A stretch of DNA of 64,000 nucleotides, from contig CAYRZQ010000010.1 in assembly GCA_964428835.1 (NCBI GenBank), positions 26,030 through 90,029 on the forward strand. Direction: 5' to 3'. The position numbers were made by a program, and so were the translations under genes. The notes under the pieces were generated by a model, which was not told the DNA's origin, searched no databases, and saw nothing but the letters and a program-made list of their open reading frames with translations. Below, piece by piece: positions 45,081-51,295 of this stretch. This stretch comes from JAIXWP01 sp964428835. GTDB lineage: Bacteria; Bacteroidota; Bacteroidia; Flavobacteriales_D; Sanyastnellaceae. Position 1 is the stretch's first letter, and every line of letters begins with the position of its first letter.

Positions 45081-45206
45081 GAATAGAATGAGAATCAGAA
45101 ACAGAACGAGAATGAGTTCTGGGTTTGATTCTCTTTTTTTTTCTCAGAAAACTCACTCCATCTCTTTACTCTATTCATTTTCATTCTCATTCTGCTTCTC
45201 GTTCTA
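45081..45206. repeat. Inverted pair of GAGAAT/GTTCTC-type hexamer tracts after tRNA-Ser
   Basis: 45081-45117 is a purine-rich tract (GAATGAGAATCAG-like units) and 45170-45206 a pyrimidine-rich tract of the complementary type, about 50 bp apart. They begin 4 nt after the tRNA 3' end and could fold into a long imperfect hairpin. They belong to the same hexamer family as 46755-46807, 50991-51040 and 62073-62266. Confidence 0.7.
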
Positions 45207-45220
45207 GAATTGAATGCTGA

Positions 45221-45430
45221 CCATGTATCGATCATAATCATTATATATTTACGAACGCTTCTGTTTTTGAGGGAGCTTTCACTCCCTATGGTACATTTGA
45301 GTTTGAATTAGTTGAATTGGAATTTCATCATGGTTTCTATAGCAAAGGAGGCCACCACGCATTAATAAGTGTCACTGATCTTCAGCTATGTGCTAATCAA
45401 GATGGTGTGGTTATAAAGACTAGAAAATAG
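45221..45430 (+). pseudogene. C-terminal remnant of an unidentified protein, possibly a nuclease toxin tip
   Basis: A 69-codon open frame without a start, ending at TAG 45428-45430. The last 58 residues look protein-like and contain E-L-E-F-H-H-G-F-Y-S-K-G-G-H-H-A-L-I. The S-K-G-G-H-H piece recalls the sGHH signature of HNH/EndoVII-type polymorphic toxin domains, and its place directly upstream of an SMI1/KNR4 immunity gene (14 nt) fits a toxin-tip/immunity pair. The resemblance is weak and the frame has no initiation codon, so this is a suggestion only. Confidence 0.35.
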
Positions 45431-45444
45431 TAAAAATTAATAAT

Positions 45445-45912
45445 ATGCAACTTTTAAAAATTGATATTCAAAGACCTGAGCTTTTGGCGACTGAGGCAGA
45501 TTTTATTGAATTTGAGGAAAAATTTAATGTTGTACTTCCAAGTTATTTAAAGGAGTTTATTGCAGTTTATGGTGGTCAGAGTGTGCTTGAAGAGTATTTT
45601 ATTTGTGAGAATGGCGATTGGGAACGCCTTGATTTTTTTATTCCTCTCTTGAAACGACATGCGGGTTATTGTATAGAGCATGTTAGCATGGCCTTAAAAG
45701 AAGTTTGGGGCGAAGTGAAGTATATTGGATTTGCAACGTGCTCATCGATAACTCTTTATGTGAAAATAGGAGGAGATGATGATGGAGATATATACTACTG
45801 GTATGAGGGTCGTGAAGATAAGGATTATCTTCTTCGATTCGAAAATTTTACTTTTGAAAGTTTAATAAATAGTTTAAGTGCTGTTGACCCTGATGAACAA
45901 GAACCAGTATAA
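45445..45912 (+). CDS. SMI1/KNR4-family immunity protein (copy 1)
   Basis: A 155-residue SMI1/KNR4 (SUKH-like) protein. Typical marks: an N-terminal helix ending in F-E-E-K-F-N-V-V-L-P-S-Y-L-K-E-F-I-A-V-Y-G-G, then the mixed beta-sheet and a final helix (F-E-S-L-I-N-S-L). By family knowledge, bacterial members bind and neutralise polymorphic toxin domains, often nucleases. No toxin gene is intact nearby. It ends in the tail D-P-D-E-Q-E-P-V, shared in form with the two paralogues downstream. The next gene starts 13 nt later. Confidence 0.85.
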   Translation: MQLLKIDIQRPELLATEADFIEFEEKFNVVLPSYLKEFIAVYGGQSVLEEYFICENGDWERLDFFIPLLKRHAGYCIEHVSMALKEVWGEVKYIGFATCSSITLYVKIGGDDDGDIYYWYEGREDKDYLLRFENFTFESLINSLSAVDPDEQEPV

Positions 45913-45924
45913 ATTTCATACGAT

Positions 45925-46023
45925 ATGAATAAACATGTAGATTATGGGCTAACATTTGTGAATGAAGAGTTCGCCGGTGAAGTAAAGACATATTTTCCAT
46001 TCATATCAAAACAAATTGAATAA
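45925..46023 (+). pseudogene. Truncated member of the small H-x-N-Y-G family (copy 1)
   Basis: A 32-codon frame starting M-N-K-H-V-D-Y-G-L-T-F-V-N. The same N-terminal pattern (M-x(1-3)-H-x-[ND]-[YL]-G-[LI]-x-F-x-N) opens the frames at 47356, 47578 and 48594, each also placed just after an SMI1/KNR4 gene or its follower. The complete member (47578) has 123 residues, so this copy is cut short; only 2 nt separate it from the next gene, suggesting that a deletion joined them. Confidence 0.5.
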
Positions 46024-46025
46024 AT

Positions 46026-46433
46026 ATGAATTATATTTTTCAAGTTACCGAAATGTTAGAACCTAATGGTTCCAGCTACACATGTCCAGCAACTATTTTT
46101 CTGGATGATTTTCCTAACCTCTACAAGTTTCAATCAGATGTGAATTCTTTGGTCAGAGTTAATTATTTGAATGAAATAATTGCGTCACTCCAGAATCTTT
46201 TGGAATCTACTAGTGTTGAGTCATATAAATGGGGTCATGAAATTTATAGTATTATTTGTGATGGAAATTACTGTAGATGTCATGATAATTTCTCCTCTAC
46301 TCCCGAAAAATTGGCTGATGCAGAGTTGATATTGTCAACAGACGAGGTCCTTCAATTGATGACAGATTGGAGAGCTTTTGTAATTCAATGGCGAATTGAA
46401 ATTGTAGGTCAAGATCCTAACTTATTCACCTAA
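46026..46433 (+). CDS. Hypothetical small acidic protein of the immunity island
   Basis: A 135-residue protein I do not recognise. It is acidic, without signal peptide or membrane helix. Its last third (L-S-T-D-E-V-L-Q-L-M-T-D-W-R-A-F-V-I-Q-W) resembles the end of the 47578 product (Y-L-N-I-L-L-E-L-R-E-F-V-M-Q), including a C-x-x-G/D-G stretch before it, so the two may share a C-terminal fold. Size, acidity and position between SMI1/KNR4 genes suggest an immunity protein. The preceding truncated frame ends 2 nt upstream. Confidence 0.6.
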   Translation: MNYIFQVTEMLEPNGSSYTCPATIFLDDFPNLYKFQSDVNSLVRVNYLNEIIASLQNLLESTSVESYKWGHEIYSIICDGNYCRCHDNFSSTPEKLADAELILSTDEVLQLMTDWRAFVIQWRIEIVGQDPNLFT

Positions 46434-46668
46434 AAATAAAAGATAAACAAAACATAATCACTGGCTGCTATAGCATAATCGGGTTGAAGGATGCTTTGAT
46501 ATTTGGCACTTTAAGCCCTTGTCTAGATCCTAGGGCTTTTCCACTGGACGGGATTTTTTGTGGAGGGTTGATGGAATTAAAATTGATCCAGATAGACTTA
46601 TTAGATATAGGAAGGGAGGTTAAATCTCTAGTAGCTGTTGTAACAATTTTTATTTTATAAGTATCAAC

Positions 46669-46711
46669 TAACCGCAGAGGCGCAGAGGCCGCAAAGTAGC
46701 GCAGAGAGGTT
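46669..46711 (+). repeat. CGCAGAG/CGCAAAG-type intergenic repeat
   Basis: A ~43-bp tract of AACCGCAGAGGCGCAGAGG units followed by CGCAAAG and CGCAGAG. It is related to the CGCAAAG tracts at 58446-58482 and 58560-58603. Similar sequences are, to my knowledge, common intergenic repeats in several bacterial groups. Confidence 0.7.
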
Positions 46712-46754
46712 CGCTTGAGTTGGCCAAAGATGTCCTCCAAATTCCAAATTCCTA

Positions 46755-46807
46755 CTTCTCGTTCTCGTTCTCGTTCTTGTTCTCGTTCTTGTTCTTGTTC
46801 TCGTTCT
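46755..46807 (+). repeat. GTTCTC/GTTCTT hexamer array
   Basis: About nine 6-bp units ending 39 nt before the start of the second SMI1/KNR4 gene. Confidence 0.85.
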
Positions 46808-46845
46808 GATGTATCTTCGATAAAACAATAGAAATAAAGATTATT

Positions 46846-47343
46846 ATGCAACAACTAACAATTCGTAAAGGTTTTGTTCCATTGGATATGGAAGATATAA
46901 CCCATGTTGAAACTCGTTTTAATATCGTTTTCCCACCTGATTTCATTGCCTTTATGCAGCTGTATCAGGGAGCAATGGTAAGGGAAAACTGTTTTATGCA
47001 CCCACATCCGCTTGATCATGAAAATTATATATACATAACAGACTTTTCAGAGGTTAAATTTAAAGGTCATAATTTCAGCATTGAAAGGTGGTTGGAAAAT
47101 TTTATTGGAATGAAAGAAGACCTTCCGTCTATATATTATGGACTTTGGCTTTCTTTCGGTTCGGATGACTGTTCTCGGAATTTGTGCTATTCGTTAAATC
47201 CCGAAACATTTGGTCAAATCTTTCTTTACAGTCCATATGATGGCAGTGAAGATCCATTTGATTTCTTGAGCCCTAGTTTAGAAGACTTCGTAAATGCACT
47301 TATAGAAGAACCTGATGAAGCGGACAATAGCCCCGTAATTTAA
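46846..47343 (+). CDS. SMI1/KNR4-family immunity protein (copy 2)
   Basis: A 165-residue paralogue of the 45445 product. It has E-T-R-F-N-I-V-F-P-P-D-F-I-A-F-M-Q-L-Y-Q-G in the N-terminal helix-strand region, G-L-W-L-S-F-G-S-D-D in the middle and a final helix (S-L-E-D-F-V-N-A-L-I), ending E-A-D-N-S-P-V-I. Expected role: binding a cognate toxin in the cytoplasm. The N-terminus differs from copies 1 and 3, as expected if each copy recognises a different toxin. The start ATG at 46846 follows an A/T-rich stretch with no Shine-Dalgarno sequence. Confidence 0.85.
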   Translation: MQQLTIRKGFVPLDMEDITHVETRFNIVFPPDFIAFMQLYQGAMVRENCFMHPHPLDHENYIYITDFSEVKFKGHNFSIERWLENFIGMKEDLPSIYYGLWLSFGSDDCSRNLCYSLNPETFGQIFLYSPYDGSEDPFDFLSPSLEDFVNALIEEPDEADNSPVI

Positions 47344-47355
47344 AATTTTAAGCGA

Positions 47356-47463
47356 ATGGAATATTCTCATACAAACTTAGGTCTCCATTTTGGAAACCGT
47401 ATTCATAGGAATAGGGTGATTAAGGATATTGTTATTTTGTATCCTTCTCATGCAGAATTGTGA
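47356..47463 (+). pseudogene. Truncated member of the H-x-N-Y-G family (copy 2)
   Basis: A 35-codon frame, M-E-Y-S-H-T-N-L-G-L-H-F-G-N and onward, 12 nt after the second SMI1/KNR4 gene. It has the shared N-terminal pattern but stops early. The 114 bp after it are A/T-rich and carry no frame. Confidence 0.5.
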
Positions 47464-47577
47464 AATTATTTGATGTATTTCAATAATAGTCCAAAAAAAA
47501 ATTAATTGTTTGACTCGTAATTACTACAAATAAATATTACAATTGAAATTTAATAGCCAACGAGATAACCTTGCAAT

Positions 47578-47949
47578 ATGAGCGCAATTCACAAAAATTA
47601 CGGTATCCAGTTTTTGAATGTTATCAGAGACGGAAAGTACTATAAAACAGTTGAGCCAATTAATCGGAATTCTGAGTCTGTTGTGATTTCTATGTTGTAT
47701 TATATAATTTGTCTTGGTCCTGAGTATTCAATGTTGAATAAAGCCATCAATAAGATAACCGAGGCGATAGATAGTAACACTTTTTATTTCGAGTACTATG
47801 ATTTTATGGAGGTGACTTGCGAAAATGGGGTGGCCACTATTTGTTATGATGGAGGTGGCGACGAGAGAATTATCCCTCAGCAGGATTACTTGAACATTTT
47901 ATTAGAGTTAAGAGAATTTGTCATGCAACCACCCTTACATGGGCAGTGA
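47578..47949 (+). CDS. Small protein of the H-x-N-Y-G family (copy 3, the only intact one)
   Basis: A 123-residue protein starting M-S-A-I-H-K-N-Y-G-I-Q-F-L-N. The first ~70 residues align by eye with the 48594 frame (shared H-x-N-Y-G, G-x-Y-x-K, S-E/S-x-x-V-I and a later helical N-x-x-I-x-x-I-x-E-x-I). The last ~50 (E-V-T-C-E-N-G-V-A-T-I-C-Y-D-G-G-G-D then L-L-E-L-R-E-F-V-M-Q) resemble the end of the 46026 product. Another frame overlapping its end (about 47922-48056, ending M-K-N-L-N-S-F-L-N-N) is open and protein-like, so the native C-terminus may have been longer and shifted by an indel. Family and function unknown; an immunity or chaperone partner is possible. Confidence 0.6.
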   Translation: MSAIHKNYGIQFLNVIRDGKYYKTVEPINRNSESVVISMLYYIICLGPEYSMLNKAINKITEAIDSNTFYFEYYDFMEVTCENGVATICYDGGGDERIIPQQDYLNILLELREFVMQPPLHGQ

Positions 47950-48056
47950 ATGATTGGGAATTGTATCATGGTCTTAAATATTCTGAAGTGGATGTAGAGA
48001 TTAATAACATGACTTTGCAAGAAATGAAAAATTTAAATAGTTTTTTGAATAATTAA
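47922..48056 (+). pseudogene. Out-of-frame C-terminal fragment after the 47578 gene
   Basis: An open frame in a different register from the 47578 gene, with W-A-V-N-D-W-E-L-Y-H-G-L-K-Y-S-E-V-D followed by a short helix ending in L-N-N. It has no start codon of its own near its beginning and ends 11 nt before the third SMI1/KNR4 gene. It could be the lost tail of the 47578 protein after a frameshift or the end of another decayed gene. Confidence 0.35.
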
Positions 48057-48067
48057 TAAATGAAAAA

Positions 48068-48565
48068 ATGAGAGCTCTAACAAAATTGACACAGAACTTT
48101 CCAGTAACTCAATCTGACTTCGAGAGTTTTGAGGAACATATTGGTCGTATTTTGCCTCAAGAATTAAAAGATTTGTTCATTGAATATGCAGGTAGTTCAG
48201 TTCTTGAAAAGATGGTTCCTCCGGGAGATTATGCTGAAGTTCACTGGTTTTTGCTACTATCACCATTGTACCCGAAATGTCCTACAATATTTGAATACTT
48301 CGAAAATGTAAATTGGTATATGGAAGCGATGGCGGATGAGTATGACGAGGATGAAGTAGGCGCTGTTGCATTTCATCAATTTGGCTGGGTGCCATTCGCA
48401 AGGTACCATGATGATTTATTTTGTTACCAATTATCTGGCGAGGGTGCGGGTAGCATTTATTTACTTAAAGATGAAAATCGTATGGACGACACCTTTGAGT
48501 TTATCGCTAATTCATTAGACGAGTTCCTAGATTCACTCTACCCAGATCCGAATCAGCCTGTATAG
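48068..48565 (+). CDS. SMI1/KNR4-family immunity protein (copy 3)
   Basis: A 165-residue SMI1/KNR4 protein: F-E-S-F-E-E-H-I-G-R-I-L-P-Q-E-L-K-D-L-F-type helix-strand start, then Y-A-G-S-S-V-L-E, the W-V-P-F-A-R-Y-H-D-D strand pair and D-E-F-L-D-S-L-Y-P-D-P-N-Q-P-V at the end. It is closest in layout to copy 1 (both have G-x-S-V-L-E after the first helix). Role as for the family: neutralising a toxin domain. Followed after 28 nt by a frameshifted H-x-N-Y-G gene. Confidence 0.87.
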   Translation: MRALTKLTQNFPVTQSDFESFEEHIGRILPQELKDLFIEYAGSSVLEKMVPPGDYAEVHWFLLLSPLYPKCPTIFEYFENVNWYMEAMADEYDEDEVGAVAFHQFGWVPFARYHDDLFCYQLSGEGAGSIYLLKDENRMDDTFEFIANSLDEFLDSLYPDPNQPV

Positions 48566-48593
48566 TAAGCAAATTAAAAAATATTCTAGACAT

Positions 48594-48936
48594 ATGAGTG
48601 TACACGAGAACTATGGATTGCGTTTTGAGAACCATCCAATTTATGGGTCCTATTTGAAAGAGGTTAGATCGACAAGTTCGGAAACTTTTCGCTTAGTAAT
48701 TTTCTTGTCGCATCTAAAGGATAATAGGAATGATATTGTTAATACCTATATACCTTTAGTTGATGAGTCTATTTTAAACTCCGAAGTGAATACGATTTTC
48801 TGATTCGAAAACTCAAGCAAATTATATATTCCCAATCAAAACTAACAGCATTACCGCAAGCGACTTTGAGGGGAAATTATTAGTAGAAGGAAAAGAAGTT
48901 TCATTCAAATTACTTAATAGCCCCCTTGGATTATGA
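48594..48936 (+). pseudogene. H-x-N-Y-G family gene broken by a +1 frameshift (copy 4)
   Basis: The first frame (48594-48803, 69 codons) starts M-S-V-H-E-N-Y-G-L-R-F-E-N and stops at TGA 48801. From about 48802 the adjacent frame is open and protein-like (A-N-Y-I-F-P-I-K-T-N-S-I-T-A-S-D-F-E-G) to TGA 48934-48936. Removing one T near 48800 would restore a ~116-residue protein, close to the 123 of the intact paralogue. Its stop overlaps the ATG of the next gene (ATGA at 48933-48936), typical of a real former gene pair. A sequencing error cannot be excluded. Confidence 0.6.
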
Positions 48937-49427
48937 ATATAACCGAATTTTCTTATCAAGACAAATCAATCGCAATGCGAGAATATTTCGCCGAAGTAGT
49001 TGCTCAACTTATTTGTGAATCAATTGAGCAATCTGAATTGTCAAATTATTCTATAAGTATTCAACATTTTTATCGTCATTGTGATTCAGCTAGATTGGGT
49101 AGGCAATCGGGTTGGTTGCACTTTACTCTTGATATTTATCTTCCAACTGTAGCCGAGAAGATGGTGTTACACGAAATTCTAAGTGACGTAATGGCTAGAC
49201 TTTTGACTTTTGATGAATATTTATCTGTTGATTATTTGAACCAAATGGAGTCGAATAAACACGACATCGACGCCCGGTGGAATTGGCCGAGACCAATAAA
49301 GAACACAAACATGCAAACTATAATGCTTTTACTTCAGGAGTTGATTGCTGGTAATTGTGAAATTGATAATTGCGAACTCAACTTTACAGGTTGGACGCCC
49401 AACCCATTTGGATATAATTTACCATAA
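48933..49427 (+). CDS. Hypothetical protein of the immunity island
   Basis: A 164-residue protein I do not recognise. No signal peptide or membrane helix; mostly helical at the N-terminus (M-R-E-Y-F-A-E-V-V-A-Q-L-I), with W-L-H-F-T-L-D-I-Y-L-P in the middle and ending W-T-P-N-P-F-G-Y-N-L-P. The start overlaps the frameshifted H-x-N-Y-G gene by 4 nt, so it was translationally coupled to it. By location it is a candidate immunity protein. Confidence 0.6.
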   Translation: MNITEFSYQDKSIAMREYFAEVVAQLICESIEQSELSNYSISIQHFYRHCDSARLGRQSGWLHFTLDIYLPTVAEKMVLHEILSDVMARLLTFDEYLSVDYLNQMESNKHDIDARWNWPRPIKNTNMQTIMLLLQELIAGNCEIDNCELNFTGWTPNPFGYNLP

Positions 49428-49616
49428 TTAATTGTTTCAATAAATTCAACAATGGAAAAAATTTTGTTTAAAAAATTTCACACAGACAATCGATACTAAA
49501 GGAATACACAATGATGAATCTTGAAAGTAATGATCTTAAGAAAAAGTGATTTTTATTGGTTAGTCTTCATAGTTTCATTTTCACTAATGTAAAACATTAA
49601 CTGAATATTTTGATAA

Positions 49617-49907
49617 ACATAATTGGCCAAAAAAGTGGCGATAACAGAATAAGTGATGTTCTTGATCTCGGAAAGAGGAATGCAAAAAATTAGGAATGTT
49701 TCTTCACGGTGCTTTTCTAGACCATCTAAAGAAGCAATGGATATACGTGGCATTAGATGGGGATAAGGTTGTTGGTTATTTGTTGTTCAGAATCTCAAAA
49801 TCAAAACTCATTATCAGTGTTGTTCACTTATGCGTAGATTTATCAAAACAACTCAAGATTTGGATGAGGCTACTTTTGAAATGATAGTTGAACACATTAA
49901 GAATTAA
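49617..49907 (+). pseudogene. Frameshifted GNAT-type acetyltransferase remnant
   Basis: Two adjacent frames together read I-S-D-V-L-D-L-G-K-R-N-A-K (about 49640-49690) then K-L-G-M-F-L-H-G-A-F and W-I-Y-V-A-L-D-G-D-K-V-V-G-Y-L-L-F-R followed by S-V-V-H-L-C-V-D. That is the central beta-hairpin of a GNAT domain. The frame change falls in a run of six A at about 49684-49690; one more A would join the frames. The acetyl-CoA loop (Q/R-x-x-G-x-G/A) that should follow is missing. A third frame, 49830-49907 (M-R-R-F-I-K-T-T-Q-D-L-D-E-A-T-F-E), looks like the tail of another gene joined here. Confidence 0.55.
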
Positions 49908-49911
49908 TGAA

Positions 49912-50424
49912 ATGAGAAAAATTGAAATATTTTTGGAACCCAGCGCTTTTGTTCCCAATAATCTTAATTACGATCTCCTCATTCCATACGGAACGCTTGC
50001 ATTGATGGTGAGATATTTGAAGGAGCTTGACATTTCTAAAGCAGTTCTGTTTTTAGATCTCATAGTTACAAGAGAGGAGTATAATATGATTTACGGGATA
50101 TCTCAATCTGGCATAGAAGATGATGAAATTACGTGCGTTTTTGACGCTGTGAAACTTCAAGAATGTATTAATTTTTTTGATGATATTGTCATTCCTTCAT
50201 TAGAGCAGGAAAGCCAGCGCCTTTTCATTACGTATGGTGGCGAGGAACAATTTATTGAGGATTTTGGATCTATCAAATTACTACTTCCAAATTTAATTTT
50301 TAGTACCTGGAAGGGTGATGAATTTAATGACGACCCAGAAGATTTAGCTTTTTTTTATTTTACCATCTTGAAAGCTATTTTTGCAAAGGCTATCGAGGCG
50401 AATCAGCCCTATAGGATTATTTAG
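49912..50424 (+). CDS. Hypothetical acidic protein at the right end of the island
   Basis: A 170-residue soluble, acidic protein I cannot assign. It begins M-R-K-I-E-I-F-L-E-P-S-A-F, has L-L-I-P-Y-G-T-L-A-L-M-V-R-Y-L and ends with an amphipathic helix (A-F-F-Y-F-T-I-L-K-A-I-F-A-K-A-I). ATG 49912 is chosen over an upstream TTG that would overlap the preceding remnant. Acidic composition and size again fit an immunity protein. Confidence 0.6.
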   Translation: MRKIEIFLEPSAFVPNNLNYDLLIPYGTLALMVRYLKELDISKAVLFLDLIVTREEYNMIYGISQSGIEDDEITCVFDAVKLQECINFFDDIVIPSLEQESQRLFITYGGEEQFIEDFGSIKLLLPNLIFSTWKGDEFNDDPEDLAFFYFTILKAIFAKAIEANQPYRII

Positions 50425-50880
50425 AATCACCAGTGTCCAGAGTTACTTTTTGATTTGTAGGCATTGATGTACGAAGCGCTCTGTTTCATTTTAAAAGTGT
50501 ACCGGCCCCTGTTTTCTGTGCAATAGAAAATGGGGTTTCAATGACTTTCGCTTCTTCTTTTTTGAGGTTTTTTAAATATTCCCTCGCTCAGGTAAGTCTG
50601 TGGTGGTTTCTGAGGGAGCGTTGCCGCTTACTTTCCGCTGAAAGGGGAGCAAATGGAATAGAAAGCCTCTGCTATAGGTTTTGATTTATTTTAAATAGCA
50701 AAACTTTCAACTATTCTTCAGGATTGATATTATTCGCTTTGCAGTAATTTTAAAAAGTTCTATCTCCCTCCCCCCGAAAATCAACGAAAAAAAAACGGCG
50801 CATAAATTGCGCGGGATTTTTTGGGGCTTTGGAAAGGGCTGTCAATAAAGGCTTTTGGGAGGGGAGTTCACGATTAAATA

Positions 50881-50938
50881 GATACTAACGACTAGTGACT
50901 AGTGACTAACGACTAGATACTAACGATTAGTGACTAGT
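50881..50938 (+). repeat. CTAG-rich heptamer repeat array (right edge of island)
   Basis: Eight degenerate 7-mers (GACTAGT, GATACTA, GACTAAC types), the same family as 44841-44985. Confidence 0.85.
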
Positions 50939-50990
50939 TTGGCGAAATGTACTTTCCTTGATCCCGATTCCCTTGTTCCCAGTACCCCCT

Positions 50991-51040
50991 TGTTCTTGTT
51001 CTTGTTCTTGTTCTTGTTCTTGTTCCCGTTCTAGTTCTCG
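50991..51040 (+). repeat. GTTCTT/GTTCTC hexamer array next to tRNA-Arg
   Basis: Eight near-perfect 6-bp units ending 6 nt from the 3' end of tRNA-Arg. Confidence 0.9.
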
Positions 51041-51045
51041 TAGTG

Positions 51046-51117
51046 TAGCCCCGTCGGGAATCGAACCCGAATCTACAGTTTAGGAAACCGCTATTCTATC
51101 CGTTGAACTACAGGGCC
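51046..51117 (-). tRNA. tRNA-Arg (anticodon CCU)
   Basis: A 72-nt cloverleaf on the minus strand. The acceptor GGCCCTG pairs with CGGGGCT (with G-U pairs), the D-arm is GTTC-AACGGATA-GAAT, the anticodon loop TTCCTAA carries CCT, and the T-arm is TCGGG-TTCGATT-CCCGA. The discriminator is A; CCA is not encoded. Confidence 0.95.
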
Positions 51118-51131
51118 AAAGATTTACGGTG

Positions 51132-51139
51132 CGAAGATA
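51132..51139 (-). promoter_or_regulatory. -7-like promoter element of tRNA-Arg
   Basis: TATCTTCG on the minus strand, 14 nt before the tRNA 5' end, the same spacing as for tRNA-Phe. Confidence 0.5.
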
Positions 51140-51210
51140 GGAAATTAGCGACGAGGGGCGAGGGTCTAGCGACTTGTGACAGGAGGTGAAGGCGGCAGCG
51201 TTCTAAGATA

Positions 51211-51290
<80 letters not shown>

Positions 51291-51295
51291 GTTTA

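Larger units (their letters stand above)
46434..46845. other. Non-coding spacer between immunity cassettes 1 and 2
   Basis: 412 bp without a convincing gene. About 46470-46660 has no recognisable content. 46669-46711 is an AACCGCAGAGGCGCAGAGG-type repeat and 46755-46807 a GTTCTC/GTTCTT hexamer array. A minus-strand open frame crosses the region, but its N-terminus is only the translated hexamer repeat, and it shows no family I know. Confidence 0.7.
50425..51045. other. Gene-free right flank of the immunity island
   Basis: 621 bp without a gene. It contains a GTGTCCAGAGTTACTTTTT sequence at ~50437 resembling the possible insertion-sequence end at 63967; a stem-loop at 50506-50535 (CCCCTGTTTTCT with AGAAAATGGGG); an imperfect hairpin-plus-T stretch at about 50795-50822; the CTAG array 50881-50938; and the GTTCTT array 50991-51040. 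The stretch 50560-50700 may be remnant mobile DNA, but I see no frame. Confidence 0.65.

Noticed and set aside
45004..45207. Plus-strand frame of 67 codons over tRNA-Ser
   Set aside because: It starts within the tRNA and continues through the hexamer tracts.
46468..46946. Minus-strand frames starting in the E-Q-E-R-E-Q repeat
   Set aside because: The N-terminus is only the GTTCTC array, and the rest has no recognisable domain; parts overlap the SMI1/KNR4 gene on the other strand.
49553..49753. Minus-strand 66-codon frame opposite the GNAT remnant
   Set aside because: It is antisense to the clear GNAT beta-hairpin and has no features of its own.
44990..51117. Site-specific integration of the island into tRNA-Ser or tRNA-Arg with attL/attR repeats
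   Set aside because: I looked for a second copy of either tRNA 3' end within the island and saw none, and no integrase is present.
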